The notes: a model not told the origin generated them from the letters alone. DNA of 64,000 bases from Hysterangium stoloniferum (GCA_015178975.1 WHVD01000004.1:992001-1056000), one strand, 5' to 3'. Counted from the stretch's first letter, positions 33,928 to 46,849 are shown. Numbers and translations: made by a program.

Positions 33928-34758
33928 TGTTAGGATACACACACAGGCCGGGTCTCCGGAGAAACCCGCGGGATATCCGGTAGGACTTGGCTTCAGCTTA
34001 TAGGCTGCGCCCTCACTAGATCGTGTTGTCCAATTTCAAACAGGCGGATGGGGATCCTGGGGAGTCCGGGCAGGGTTTGTGGGTCATAGGTTGTAAGTCA
34101 GGGGTCGTGGGTTGTAAGTCGGAGGTTGTGGGTCGTGAGTCGAGATACTTGAGAGAGATAGATGTGCCGGAGCCCGTGGGTGAGAGTGATGTGAATCAAG
34201 CAAGGTTTTTAGAGCGGAAAATGTTATTAGATTACTGGGGGGAATCTAAGCTAATTTTCTGACTGGATTGTATGTACAACATCTGCCAGTTTATATAGAC
34301 CATGGAGTGAATGACATACCAAATCCAGTAATGACAAAATGAAACTAACAAAACATAAAACGGGAATAGTAAACACCAAATTGGTGTTAGGAATGGGACG
34401 GAATGGAGCAGAGTCCAAATCGTGACAAAGCATAACCCATAATGGGAAATGAAGCGGGAGTGGAGTCCTAAATTGTGACAGGTTATTTGACTAAAACGAG
34501 AATGGGGCTCGATTAGAGTGGTGACGGGATTCTGAGCGGGGTCTGGTGACTGATGCGTGGGACGAAGATGGACATAGACAGAGACGGAGTCCGGGGGAAG
34601 TCCGGTGACTGATATGTGTTGTAATGAGGTCGAATGTAACGAGTCTTGATGTAATGGAGTCCAGGCGGGAAATCCTATAAACAGACAATTGGTGCTTGTA
34701 GTGCGTGGGGGCGTATGGGTTAGTGCCCGGAGTCCGGCGGGATTGTCCGGTCGTAACA
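33928..34758 (-). repeat. Solo LTR, family Y copy 1
   Basis: 831 bp, plus-strand ends TGTTAGGATA...GGTCGTAACA, flanked by CTTTG (33923-33927, 34759-34763). Contains short GGGTCGTGGGTTGTAAGTC-like repeats at 34079-34145 and the hairpin motif at 33983-34014. Confidence 0.88.
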
Positions 34759-34763
34759 CTTTG

Positions 34764-35187
34764 TCCCTTTGCTCTCCCTTTGTTCCACATATGACCATCT
34801 AATCTCAGACATAGGTACCCAGTATCCATAACATGCCATTAGTGGTGCCTAGCAATATATACGGTCAAGTATATAATCTGGAACTACAGTAGTATTACCT
34901 CAGTCTGTTATACAATAATGAGACTGAGGTAAGTAAAGATTATTATGTACTGGTACTTGATGTACAACTAATAAATGTTTATTAGTTACATTTAGGTACA
35001 TAAAATATACTAGTCTGTTATACAATAAATGAGACTGAGTTACATTTAGGGTCTTGATTTTTAACAGACCCCTCTCTCCAAAGGATTTTAGGATCTGTAG
35101 TAGACCTTATCTTATATAAACTTCAATAATATCTATTGGATCCCTATAAGATTTTAAATTGGGAAGGATCCAAAAGGTAGGTGGAGG
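34764..35187. other. AT-rich spacer with repeated hairpins
   Basis: AGTCTGTTATACAATAATGA flanked by ACCTCAGTCT/AGACTGAGGT (34898-34930) forms a 10-bp stem. A second copy of the unit lies at 35010-35038. Between them is the near-palindrome ACTAATAAATGTTTATTAGT. No gene seen. Confidence 0.5.
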
Positions 35188-35192
35188 GTGAT

Positions 35193-35943
35193 TGTTAAGA
35201 ACTGAAAACCGACTAATGTTGGTAGGCTGATGGGGACCAATCAGAAGGACTTGGCTTCAGCTTATGTGCTGCGCCCTCGCAAGTAACCATCAGGTGTCCT
35301 TAAATTTCAGGTGGGCGAAGACTAGTCCTAACAAGTTCCTCACAGTGAGTTACCGATCAGGACTGAAGGATAAGTTGTGTGTCGGGCCGAGGGGTCAGAG
35401 GCTGAAGAGAGGTGAGCGCATGCAGAGGTGGGGAGCAGGATACTTAGTGTAAGGCTTATAGAGATGTATGTGGGTGTTCTGAGTCAATATTCTGATTGTC
35501 TAGTATCTACAACTACAGTGGGTTCATATAAAAATTATTGGTGTCTAGAAAATACTAACTAAGGGAAGAGTGGAAACATTACTGACAAATAAACTTGACT
35601 AGGAACTGGAAAGTTACGATAAGTTCGGAGGCCATGATTTAACTGAGAGCGGAATTACAAGAAAAGGAAATAGTCCACAGGTTACAAGTATATACGGACA
35701 TATGTGAAACATAGTGTAGAATGGATCATCATAATAAAAAGAGACATATTAGAGTATAACCAGATAGTATGAGTATAATTTGATGGGGGTGTAAATGGGG
35801 TTTGATTGCCATGAAAGCATATGTCAGCATTGGGTGACTGATGGTTTCCAATGTGATGACACGATCGATAACTTGAAACATCAATAGGTGGCAATAACCT
35901 CAGGGACTGTCAGGTTGTGACAGGTTGCAACACGGTTGTAACA
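35193..35943 (-). repeat. LTR, family X copy c (3' LTR with remnant of an internal region)
   Basis: 751 bp, preceded by GTGAT (35188-35192). Unlike the solo copies it is followed by GTATCCCCCC and the GGCTGAAATCCC stretch that also adjoins the 3' LTRs of Gypsy-1 and Gypsy-2, so it is a 3' LTR with about 100 bp of element interior left. Hairpin motif at 35247-35278. Confidence 0.75.
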
Positions 35944-36059
35944 GTATCCCCCCATTTGGCTGAAATCCCAAGGAGGCCAAAAATCTAGAGCCCATACATA
36001 TGTTATGTATTTCTAGGTTTTTCCCGATTTTTAACCAATCTCCCCTAACAAATCAATAA

Positions 36060-36577
36060 AAACAAGTTTAAATGTACTTATATTGTGACAGAATTATTGT
36101 ACAATAGTCTCCTGAAATTAACTGAATTATTACAATTTATTTCATATTTTTATCATTTATTTTGGGAGAACTATCGAATTTCTACTGTTTATTCTTTTTT
36201 AACTAAATATCTTCGAAGTCGGCCATCTGGCACTTATTGCGCAAAGCGTGGGAATATTGTCACAAATGACAAACTGTCACAAACAGCTGAATAATGATAA
36301 TGTCACACATATGAAACACTGTGACACATGTGGGAAAATTAAGTAATCAGCACATGTGCATGAAAATTTGTGATGCGTGAGAATATTACATTAGTATATA
36401 TGCTACAATGGAAAGTAGTAGAAACTCCTGGAATATTCCAGCAGATTCCAGGTAAAATAGCTAAAAATAGGTAAAACAAGTAGCTAGAACATTCTCCCAT
36501 GTCTCAGATTTTACTGTATATAAGGAGCTCTGCTCCACCACTGAAATATAACTCATTTTAACCCATTTACTACACCA
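36060..36577. other. AT-rich decayed sequence, LTR-like
   Basis: Several GTCACA/TGTGAC words and a TATATAAGGAGC box near 36518 resemble an LTR promoter. The sequence resumes after the Y2 insertion at 37459. No ends could be fixed. Confidence 0.3.
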
Positions 36578-37458
36578 TGTTACGACCGGAATTCCTGCCA
36601 GACTCCAGGCACTAACTTATACCCACCCACACCCTATACACACCTATTGTCAGTTTACTGGAATTCCCACCGGACTCCATACGTCAGACTTGTCTACGTT
36701 CGTCTTCGTTACGTTGTGTTTCAGTCACCGGAAAACCCACCACTGGACTCCATCCCTGTCTATGTCCAACCTCATCCCACGCATCAGTCACTGGACCCCA
36801 CTCGTAAAACCCGTCATCTCTCTAACAGAGCCCCATTCCCGTTTTAGTCAAATGACCTGTCACAATTCGGACTCCGCTCCCACTCTGTCTCCCATTATGG
36901 TTTATGATTTGTCATGATTCAGACTCCGCTCCGTTCCATCCCGTTCCTAACACCAAATTTGGTGTTTACTATTCCCATTTTATGTTTTGCTAGTTTTGTT
37001 TCATTATTACTGGATTTGGTATGTCATTCATTCCATGGTCTATTTAGTCTGGCAGATGTTGTACATACAATCCAGTCAGAAAATCGGCTTAGATTCCCCC
37101 CAGTAATCATACATTTTCCACTCTAAACCCCTACTTGAATCACACCGCTCATACTAGTCAGAGCCCACAGGCTCCGGCGCATCTATCTCTCTTACCTATC
37201 TCGACCTACATCTCGACTCACGACCTCTCAACCACGACCTCTCGACCCACGACCTCTCGACCCACGACCTCTCGACCCACGATCTCCGATCCACGACCCC
37301 TCGACCCATGAACCCCACCTGGACTCCCCGGGATTCCCATCCACCTATCTGAAATTGGACAACATGATCTTGTGAGGGTGCAGCCTATAAGCTGAAGCCA
37401 AGTCCTACCGGATTACCCACGGGTTTCTCTGGAAACCCACCATGTACGTACCCTAACA
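36578..37458 (+). repeat. Solo LTR, family Y copy 2
   Basis: 881 bp, TGTTACGACC...CCCTAACA, flanked by CACCA (36573-36577, 37459-37463). Opposite orientation to Y1. It contains CGACCCACGACCTCTCGA-type short tandem repeats at 37200-37310 and the hairpin motif at 37374-37406. Confidence 0.88.
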
Positions 37459-37504
37459 CACCACATCTGTGTGTCACTGCAGCAAGCAGCTTAGTCAGGA
37501 TCCC

Positions 37505-37683
37505 TGCCACCTCTAGTTGAGCTTCTGGTACAATCCTACCCCCTTCCCACCTCTAGTTGAGCTTCTGGCACTAACACAAGATCCATTGCCACCTCTTGTT
37601 GAGCTTCTGGTAATAATCTTATACCTTTGTCACCTCTAGTTGAGCTTCTGACAAGGGTTCTGTTCCCCCTTGCCACCTCTTAG
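37505..37683 (+). repeat. Imperfect tandem repeat, about 40 bp unit
   Basis: The word CACCTCTAGTTGAGCTTCTG recurs about four times at roughly 40-bp spacing with variable spacers. A further stray copy lies at 38390-38412. Confidence 0.7.
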
Positions 37684-37689
37684 GAGGAT

Positions 37690-38970
37690 ATCTGAAAACT
37701 ATTAAGTATACCAAATTCTAATATACTCTAAAGGTCATTTAAACATCTGGGATGTGATTCAAACATAATTTGGTTTTTAAAACTTTCAAAAAGTTTTAAA
37801 CTCTCTCATACATTACAAACTAATGAATCTTTCTGGACACGACTAGACAATAAAAAAAATTAGTAGTTTGAAACACTAATACTTTTAAAAAATAGATACC
37901 TTTAAATAGTCCATTCCATGCATATGTATATCATTGGCACCTCTAAATACATATGTATTACTTCGGAATAGATCTGTCAATCTAAACAGATTTCTACTTG
38001 ATTCAACATACCCAGAATATATAGGAGGTTTTACTTAATAAAGACAACTGTGGTATGAAAAATTTCCAATAATATTTTACATATTTTACATGGAAATAAC
38101 TTCATTACAACTTTTAAAAAACAAAATACTAATAAAAGTATTAGTAGGCATCTGTAAAAGGAAGGAAATTATATACAATGGAATTTGTTAAATAACTATG
38201 GGTTGTATAAGATGTAATATGGAGAACTATTTCTGATGGTTGTTTTTTGATGATATAATTGTTTCAGAATAGATATCACTATTTAAAGATGGAGTTTTGT
38301 AAAAATAAGACTTTTATTAGTAAATATTTGAGATTACAGTAATTATAAACACCCTCCTTAATTGAGTAGCTGGCCTTTGTTACTTTTCCACCTCTAGTTG
38401 AGTTGTTGGCTATCAATTAAAGTAATAAATATTTTAGGTTATATTGAGATTAGAAATACATATATTCTAATTTCTACCCAGTGGCATAAATAAATACTGA
38501 GAATATTCTTGCAAGATCCTTAAGACTATATTAAGATCCTGATAAGTTAGTATCACAGTAGACCCTGTAGGTTAGTGTAAATAAAGCATATATTAGCCAA
38601 ATAGTGTTTTATTCTATATCTAATCTTTTGACCTGTTTATAAATATTTTTACTGTTTGATAAATAGTATAAAATATATATAAACTAGCTAGAATTGAAGT
38701 CGAATCTAGTTTCGGAATCAGTGAATTGTTATTCATATTTTAGTAGTTGTTTTCACAGAAAAAGAACAGCTTGCAAAAGCAGCTCTCAAAACCTTCTTTG
38801 CAAAGTAGGGTGCATATATTCAAGTAAACTCTTGACTTCAGGGGTTCTAAGTCTATTCAGGCTGCCACTGATTAATATCAAATACTTAAATTATTTTACC
38901 TTGCAGTGAATTGAGTATTTGCACATTTTGATAGAGCACTGGACTCCTTTTTCAGAAGATAGTATTAAAA
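37690..38970. other. AT-rich spacer without recognised features
   Basis: Strongly A+T-rich with no domain or terminal repeat that I can support. Confidence 0.5.
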
Positions 38971-38974
38971 TAAG

Positions 38975-39535
38975 GCTAATACATCACAGCATTGAACTGG
39001 AGCAAATTCCATCATCTCTTGGGAAACTTTGTGCCAAGTGCATGTCACCTGCAGATTCACATCACATCACACTCTTTGCTGCCACTTCCTAACCATGAAG
39101 AAAGGATACACAGAGGATGCAGCTATGGATTGCCACTGTGAAGTTCACAATGCTGACACTACCCTCCATCATTGGCTCAAAACCCATGAAGAAGTAAAAA
39201 TGATTCTAGTCCTCACCAACAGCCTTGATGACTCATATGACAAGTTCATTATCAGCTTGGATTACATTCTGCCTGAACAACTCACCCTCAAATATGTCAT
39301 CAATTGTCAACTCAACAAGGAGCTGGGCCAGCTTGGCCCTCAAACTTTATCTATACTTAATAATGATTTTGAAACCAGGCCCTTTTCACTGCCCATGGCT
39401 GTACAGTTTAGTGCCCCCCTAAATTTCCAATGTTTTAATTATGTATGGTGGATGAGGTCATGGTGGGACTGACTGCCCCAGCCCTAGGGCCTCCACCAAC
39501 ACAAATGTTGCCGACTCCCATGATATCATTGAAGC
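38975..39535 (+). mobile_element. Copia gag fragment, copy 1
   Basis: Encodes part of a Copia-type Gag (LVLTNSLDDSYDKFI; LPEQLTLKYVINCQLNKE). It is nearly the same as 48770-49376, and both end at GATATCATTG. Old and broken. Confidence 0.75.
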
Positions 39536-40200
39536 AAGCAGCACCGCAGAGTATGCAACGGGTATGTATCACGCGACTACCATTCATATTCTAAGGAGTG
39601 TCATCGACGTCTCGATTAAAGGGGTGTGTTGAAGTTTTAGCCGTTCGGGACATAATGACACTTGTGGGTCTTAGTATATTTCACGCTAAGCTACATGGTT
39701 CTATACAGTACTTTAGTAATATTAACGCTTTTTGTTCGCGTCCACTGTGTACCGACGTATCCCCTCCTCCCCCTCCCCTTCGCGTCAACACCGCTTCCCC
39801 AGTTCAGTTCATTTGTTGCTTCATCCTCACGCATTTTTGCTTCCACCGGCTTCATCTCAGGCCGCACAAGAGAATGGTGATGCAATATAGTTTGCTTGTC
39901 CACACGATGGACAGAGAATGGGGATGAAAAGGGGCGGAGGAGGAATCCAAAATGCCTGAAAAGGTTAGACCGCGGTCACCAGACTATTTTTTATCCGTTC
40001 CATTCCTAGTCCCAATGTGGGCGGGGTCTATTGTACTTCTCGCGCGTATGAAGATCTGACAACTCGGTAGAAACATCGGGAAGCTTTGGAATGCTTTAGG
40101 CATAGTGAAAGCCAGTAGGGATACGTGACACTCAGGGCCCATTGATAAGGAAGAGCCTGCGTGGCGCCCGCTGTCAAGGAAATAATGCAAAGAAGCCCCT
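39536..40200. other. Start of a CpG-rich island between decayed repeats
   Basis: CpG pairs become frequent again here compared with the flanks. A purine run before TGTTGAAG at about 39620 could be a polypurine tract and LTR start of the preceding Copia remnant. No gene recognised. Confidence 0.35.
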
Positions 40201-40204
40201 GATA

Positions 40205-40770
40205 ATTCATTTACATTCATTCACCTGGACCTAAGAGCCTACAAAACCTTGCGTGAACCGCCTTTTCACCACTCCCATCTTTATCCCCTTTATTTTCCTT
40301 CAACCAAATGATCATTCCGCAAGATATAGCGGAGTTATATCACGATGCGTATGCCTTTTTCATCATTCATCGCTCGCACTCTCATTTTTTACCCCAGTAC
40401 TTATATGCCGCGGCCTATTACTCCTCCCCCTCCCCCTCCCCCTCCCCCCCCCCCTCCATCGCCTGAGCTTGCTGCGACCGCGCCGGGGACACCGGCGACC
40501 ACCACCGGCAGCAGCGACGACGACGTTCCTGATGATGGAGCATATTTGAATGAGGAGTATGTATTGAGCTACAAACTAAAACTACTCGTATATTATATTG
40601 ACAAATCCATTACAGATCTGGGACGCGTTGTGCAGTAAGAATGATGGCCGCAAAGGTTGGTCACGGGCAAGGTACAAGTATCATATCCCTAAATATCTAG
40701 CATATTAACTATTTCCAATAGCATCGCCCACCAACGCCCTTAAACAGTAGATCTCATGGGGCCGCTGTGG
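40205..40770 (+). CDS. Small proline-rich gene-like unit, copy A (unidentified)
   Basis: Product unknown. The coding start is probably ATG at about 40408 (MPRPIT, then a run of prolines). An intron (GTATGC...CCAG) precedes it, another (GTATGT...TTACAG) follows the acidic SSDDDVPDDGAYLNE segment, and a third (GTACAA...AATAG) comes before a short last exon ending in TAG near 40750. The paralogous stretch at 42170-42610 keeps the GDD-PDDEAYLND and WD/GR-W positions and the intron borders, which supports a real gene in one copy at least. The reading phase over the second intron is ambiguous, and the proline run is a CCTCCC microsatellite, so coding status is doubtful. Confidence 0.3.
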
Positions 40771-41126
40771 AGCAATGAGCTTCCTATCAGCCCATGAGAA
40801 TGCAAGAGAGTGGTTAGGCGGTATTAATGATCACTGCCTCGTATATGTATCATTTGTACATCTCTTCCTCTCGTCCAGAAACCACCAGCCCGGTCGCTTC
40901 ATCCTTAATAAAAGAGACATCAAAACTACTTTATCCAAATTTGTAAACAAAATATACTGACTTCATATCCACACTGTGGGCTGTGTAGGGTGTGCAGGGC
41001 AAAGGCGGACAGCCAGCACACTTGTATGGATTTGTTTGCGCATGGTGTGTCCCTCGCAAGCACGTGAAATCACTGCTTCGACGACTTCTTGATTTTGCAC
41101 TGGTATTAATTATGTGACACCATCTT

Positions 41127-41145
41127 TTTTTTTTTTTTTTTTTTT
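41127..41145. repeat. Poly(T) run of about 19
   Basis: Simple homopolymer, bordered by two copies of TATGTGACACCATC (41111 and 41168 region), which may mark a decayed short retroposon in minus orientation. Confidence 0.5.
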
Positions 41146-42169
41146 GTTATATTTGTATCCCGCTTCATTATGTGACACCATCGATCACTAATTAAGGATA
41201 TCGCAAGTGACGGTTCAGAAACAGCTGTTTTATCATAGGTGATGCAGATATATCTCATAGGATAATATATTATGTTTTCCGATGGTTGTAGATATGATAT
41301 CACCTAGCACTCAGGATCTAGCGCATACTATCCGGGACTCTGACTTCCCAGGTTCAAGATAAGATGGCAACTAACCTGACCACATGTCAATATTGGCCTC
41401 TAACGTACACCGTCCACAGATGCGAAAATGTTCGATTACAGTTCATTTTCTCCCGGGCCTGCCAAGTACTGCTGTCAGTCTGGATGCAAGAAGCGAATTT
41501 TGAATAATGAGCTCAGACCATTGTTATCTCTTTCCGCATCTTAATGCATGCTTTATGCCTTCTACAAAACTTCAATTTCGTCGGTCATGTCCCTCGATTC
41601 CTTCAGCACTTCGGATTCCTCTTCTCCCGTCAACTTGAAAGGGAAGTGCCATCATGGACATGATAGATCACCACGTCCCCTCCTTGTTATCTCTCCGAAG
41701 CCATGTGGTGCTTACAATATCTTGTTGTCGTACCGGTCTAGCACGAGCCAAGTAGATCCAGGGACGACGTGCCCGCTGAACGGCATCAACCTCGTGAGGA
41801 GACAAGTGAACCGTCAAATACAATATTGCTCTCATGCATCATTACATTTACACTCATAGGGCGCATTTTTTTGTGAGTGGTGTTCAGTGAGTGTTGTGGG
41901 ATGTATCTGATTATTCACTAGGAATAACACGGGATTTGTGCTAACATTTTCAGCCAATATCACTTATATAATATGATTTCGATGACTCCCTAGGTGTCGG
42001 TGTGTCTCGCTGCGAGCATATCCAACCATTTATGGTGCCGTCTTTTGCATTTCTATGTGGATATCCCCTCCCTGCGCTGACCCCCAACGGCACTACCACT
42101 GGCACCGACGATGATGGGTCCCTCGCAGGACAGAGTCCGATGCCTGCCTGCTGTTAAAGGGAAGCCATC

Positions 42170-42610
42170 GATTGCTCATTCGCATCCATTCATCTGTGGG
42201 AGGTAGGGGCTAACAAAAACCTCGGCGATGCCCGTAAAACACACTCAGTGTGTATCTGATACCATAATACAGCATAGAGATATCACAATGCGTGTGGTGT
42301 ATTATTTATAGTCCCTCATGGCTTGCATCCTCATTTCTTTCTCCAGGATTTATGTCTCGGAAGCAGCAGCCGAATACTGCCCGCCTCTCGATGTCTCTGC
42401 CACGACACAGAACACACTAGCGACCACTACTGCCATGGCAGTGGTGGTGATGATTTTCCTGACGATGAGGCGTACTTGAATGACGGGTAGTATGTCCTGA
42501 AGTTAAAGCTATTCATATATTATATTGACAGATCCATTACAGACCTGGGACGTAGTACGAGAGGGCCGGAGCTGGAAGACTTTCTACTTTCGATTAAATC
42601 AGTGTAAGCT
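42170..42610 (+). pseudogene. Copy B of the small proline-rich unit, decayed
   Basis: Similar to 40205-40680 in upstream region (CATTCATC...GGCTAACAAAAACC versus CATTCACC...GCCTACAAAACC), first intron position, acidic block and second intron. It lacks the proline run and has stops in the coding phase that fits copy A. About 2 kb downstream of copy A in the same orientation, so a tandem duplication. Confidence 0.4.
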
Positions 42611-43492
42611 TAGCCAAAAATTAGAGGGTTATCTTGAGGCTGTGACTATAAGCTCCTTGAGTATAAATGAATGACTCACAAAGGAAACTACTAGATAGTT
42701 CTATATTACTATTATTAGATCTTTCAAGTGCTAATAAGTCTCACAAGATTTCACAAATTGATGTACCAGTGCATTCTCCGAAATATATTTCATGCATGAA
42801 TCATGACGCCAGTGTCCGATATGCGGCAACTTGTTGTTCACAGATATTCCATGCTGCACACTATCCAAAAAGAAAAATGGTGAATAAGTTAATATAGTCA
42901 CTGTATAGATTGGGTATGAGTCGTCCGAGATTGACACTAATAGTTCTAGACTCGTTCAGATCCGGCGATGGGTTCGGATCAAGTCTGTGGCCTGAGGTTT
43001 GATCTAATTATGTATGCCAGCTGATCAAGAACAACTATGAACGCAACCTCCACCTCGTAGGCCTTGCCATCTGTAGGTGAACTAGTGCTGAGTATGTCAA
43101 CACCCACATTGGCGTGTCACTTTCCCCATATCCAAAATAGATCCTTTCCACAAAGGGATTACTATCCACATTGCCACTGTTGATGCCACCACATGCACAG
43201 TGAAGGTGTTGTGTTATTTGTTTGTCACTCACCCCCCCCCCCCTGTTCACCAATGCTGATGGATCCCCCTTACACTACTCAGTCTTCCTTTCTTCACTGC
43301 AGGAGCCCTTACTAAAAGCAAGCTACAATCCTGCCTCCTTTGCCACTCCTTCTGGCAAGGTGCTGCCTCCACTGCAGGAGAAGCAGGCTTTTCCACCATG
43401 AGGTTCATGTTGAAACAGCTAGCTCAATATGTAGCTAAAGATCACCCAGAACACTGAGGGATGAGATGAAAGCAAGCTCTAAGGTTGCTTTC
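42611..43492. other. Unassigned sequence
   Basis: No recognisable gene. A run of about eleven C is found at 43231-43241. Confidence 0.45.
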
Positions 43493-44211
43493 TGTCAGAA
43501 TCCTATCATTTCAGAGCCCTGCAACTTGGTTTTACCCTCATAACCCTCCAGCATCCTGCTATCAATATCCCCAACCATGGTGTCACCACCTGTGGCATCC
43601 CAAGACATGTTTCTCTGTAGATTTCCTTTTTTGTCATCCTGTCCTGTCTCTGTCACACCACTCCCCCATTATCTGTGTCTATGTGTATGCTTTATTTGCC
43701 ACCTCACAACCTTTAGAATACTTGTGGTTCATCATATTTAGTCTTAGTTTGATCCTTGATCCATTTCCTGCTTCCCTTGACCCATCACAACTTCTTGCTT
43801 CCTTGATTGGCCTTCTGATCATCCATTATACTTTTGTATAAAAGCCTATCATGTATGCTATAGTTCTTCAGTCCAAATATTGACTTAGATTACCCCCTTT
43901 GTGTTTAAGCCTCTTTGTTTTCTCCAAATGCTCTTGAAGACATCATTGGCCAGCTGTGACACTTAACTCCTTGACCCTTAGCATTTCAGCCTTCCAGTTG
44001 ATTCAGCTAAGTATCATCTCCAGTCCCAAATCATACTACTTGCTCTTCTCAACATACTGCAGCATCCTAATAGTTTGTTTAAGGGTGCAGCACATAGGTT
44101 GAAGCCAAGCTCCACTTGTTTTGTAGAATTGGACCTCCCAGTTAAGTATGAAATACCCATCAACCCTCCAACATCATGTCCCCTCTTGACTTTAGACTTT
44201 AGAGCTTAACA
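43493..44211 (+). repeat. LTR, family Z copy 1
   Basis: About 719 bp, TGTCAGAATC...GCTTAACA, bordered by CTTTC and CTTTA (one mismatch from a duplication). It has a TATA-like TATAAAAG at 43838, an R-start-like block near 43870, and the hairpin motif in sense direction at 44081-44113. CpG-poor, hence old. Confidence 0.6.
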
Positions 44212-45330
44212 CTTTACCACAGTCCCACAGGTGTGATGATGCACTGGGCACTTATCCAAGTGCCCAGGTTCCCAGGAATTTACAATAGTTGCCTACCTAG
44301 ATAATTCACTAACTACTACCAGTGCTAGAGAAAATACTACAAATATTAGAAAGATATAGAGAGTAACATAGAACATCATAAAGCTGTAATATCACACTCT
44401 AACAGTTCAGCTATTGGGGAGATGGTAAAGTGGGGCTTATACAGTAAGCTTTACTGTACATCAACCCTTCACAATCTTTGGGATAAGATACATTCTCTTG
44501 TATATATGCAAACTTTCAAATATAGTTCATATAATTTAAATTTATTTGGTTTAGAAAGTTAACCAGAACTATCTGGCCAACCAATCCATGTTATGGAATT
44601 TATCCCTAAAAGGATAATCTATATAATGTTTGTTTGACTAACTTTTGTCAGATACAAGATGAATATTAATATTTCCTTATTCTCCAGAATGTCATCTGAT
44701 AGACTGAATTTGATTAAATCATAATTCTACAGCAAACAATATAAATATATATACTTTAGTGGATAAATAACTTTTAAAGTTTTGGGTTATCCTCCACTGG
44801 GCTGTGCCCATTCCTTAGCCTCCCAATCCACTGGACCTTCACTTTGTCTACCTGTTGGGAAGGGTAACCTCAATAGGGCCTGTAGACCTCACACAAGGCT
44901 AGTAGAAGGCCACAGTATACTAAGTAGCTACATTATATATATAGGATGAAAAACTACTCACCTAGCAGAGGCATATCTACAGTAAAGAGAAAAGGATAAT
45001 GGGGGGCTTCTGCCAGGTGCTTCATAATATGGGGTGTCTTAAAACAGAATGACAGCTCACCCCAAATGGGCACTAACTATTTACTTTACCTTAGAGATAT
45101 TCCTAGAGGGTGTACTACATAACTATTGGAAAAACATGAGAAAAGTACAGGGAGTAATACTAAAAAAAAGTCTCAAATGGTAAAACCACTCAGAAGAATT
45201 TATGGGAGAGTTAGTGGCCCTAGGAGGGGATTTAAATCTGTAAATAATTGTGAACTTGGTTAAACTTGGTTAAAACATATATAGAAATGATACAGAATTA
45301 AAATGTGCAAGAAATTGAATGTCCAATTAC
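44212..45330. other. AT-rich spacer without recognised features
   Basis: No domain, RNA gene or bounded repeat seen. Confidence 0.45.
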
Positions 45331-45798
45331 TGTTGTGACCGGAAAACCTGCCAGGACCTGGACCCCATCATACATATGTACACCTGACTCTCTATATCTT
45401 ATGAATGATGCACTGGACCCCACCCAGACATTCCAGAATCCCTTGTTCCCAATCTGTCCTTGCCCGTTTGTCATCTGGTTCAGTATTACTTTTGTTCCTG
45501 ATTAGTTTTGACACCTGGTTTATTGTATTATTGTATTCCTGTTATGTCTTTTTGTATGTCTGAATTAGTAGTACAATAAACTACTAGTCTATATAGCTAA
45601 GTAGTTATTTGTACATACAATCCAATCAGAAAATCGACTTAGCATCTACTTGTTCTTTTGCCCATGGATTTCCTGTCCACCCCCATTTGAAATTGGACAA
45701 CATGATCTGTGAAGGTACAGCACATAAGCTGAAGCCGAGTCCATCCTTGGAACTTCCACAGGTTTCCCCAGAGACTCACCCGTGAGCCTTGCACTTGA
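45331..45798 (+). repeat. Decayed LTR, family Y copy 3
   Basis: Starts TGTTGTGACCGGAAAACCTG (compare TGTTACGACCGG of Y2). It keeps ACATACAATCCAATCAGAAAATCGAC and GAAATTGGACAACATGATCT; the hairpin motif is at 45710-45743. Internally shortened, no clear duplication. Confidence 0.6.
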
Positions 45799-46849
45799 CA
45801 GCGGGAACTTCAAGATAGCATTGTTGTACTCAATGAATGGTGTGTTAACTCCAGAGGTACTTAGCTGTTGTAATGGTGAGTGCCATTCTGATGGACCAGG
45901 AGAATTGCTAGTCAACTGTTTTGCTTCAATCTGAGGAGAACTTTCGATAGAAGCTGGCCTTTGAGAAGTCAATGAGGGTTTTCTCATTGTAACATTGCTG
46001 GGCAGTTCAAACCCAGGGGGTCTTCATTGTGGAAGAGAACTGCACAGTGTCATTGATGGCTGCTCCTTACCCATCATCATTTTTGGTTACCTAGAGGTAA
46101 ATCCAAAGGAGTAAAATCTTTCTTCATAGGAAAGGAATTGTCCAGCCCAGATCACCACTGTGAAGAGTTGTAGAAGTTCTGACCACTCAATATACAAATA
46201 ATATCAACCCTCTAGGTACAATAATGTTATATTGACTATTGAAGTACAATATATGTAAGTAGGAAGAGAGGAATAATCATCATAAGCAACTGTAAGGGAG
46301 CTAGAGGTGATTAAGACAATAAGTGGAATTGACCCTTATGGTACAATTCAGATGGAAAGAGTCCAATGAAATGGAATAAAGTAAGAATGGTTTCTGAGAA
46401 AGAAAGAAAGAAAAAAAGAGAAAGGTGCAAAGAGGTGCAAGCAATGATGAGTGATTTCAAGTAGATGGTCCTGGGTTTTGATGGTAAGTATGAAGCTCAG
46501 AGAAAAGGTGAGATGTAGCTTGTAGCTGTTAGAGACAGCTGAGACAATACCCCAATCATGGCTTGCAGGACACTTTAAATGATGTCTTGGGCAAGTTGTG
46601 GTTATATTAAAAACAGTATGAGTTGACTTATTGTAATACACAATCTACAAGTGGGTAATAGACTTGTAATAATAGTACTTGTTTGTCAATCAATGTGTCA
46701 GTTAGTGAATCACCTTCTGACATGATAGGTAGGGTGCTAGTTTAGGTGTACACTGGTTCTGGCATGCATTAACCTCAGAAAACATGGTCCACAATTAGCA
46801 TCCTCCTATGAAAAAGTGAAGAAATGGGTGAACCACCTAGGAAAAGGGT
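45799..46849. other. Unassigned spacer
   Basis: A 113-codon minus frame at 45646-45987 overlaps the decayed Y3 LTR and shows no domain. GAAAGAAAGAAAGAAAAAAA is a simple repeat near 46400. Confidence 0.45.

Noticed and set aside
34079-34145. GGGTCGTGGGTTGTAAGTC repeats as telomere-like
   Set aside because: They lie inside the Y LTR, are present in its other copy in reverse, and do not match the fungal TTAGGG repeat.
40428-40454. Proline run as evidence of a formin-like protein
   Set aside because: It is a CCTCCC microsatellite in a small uncertain frame; no FH2 or other domain follows.
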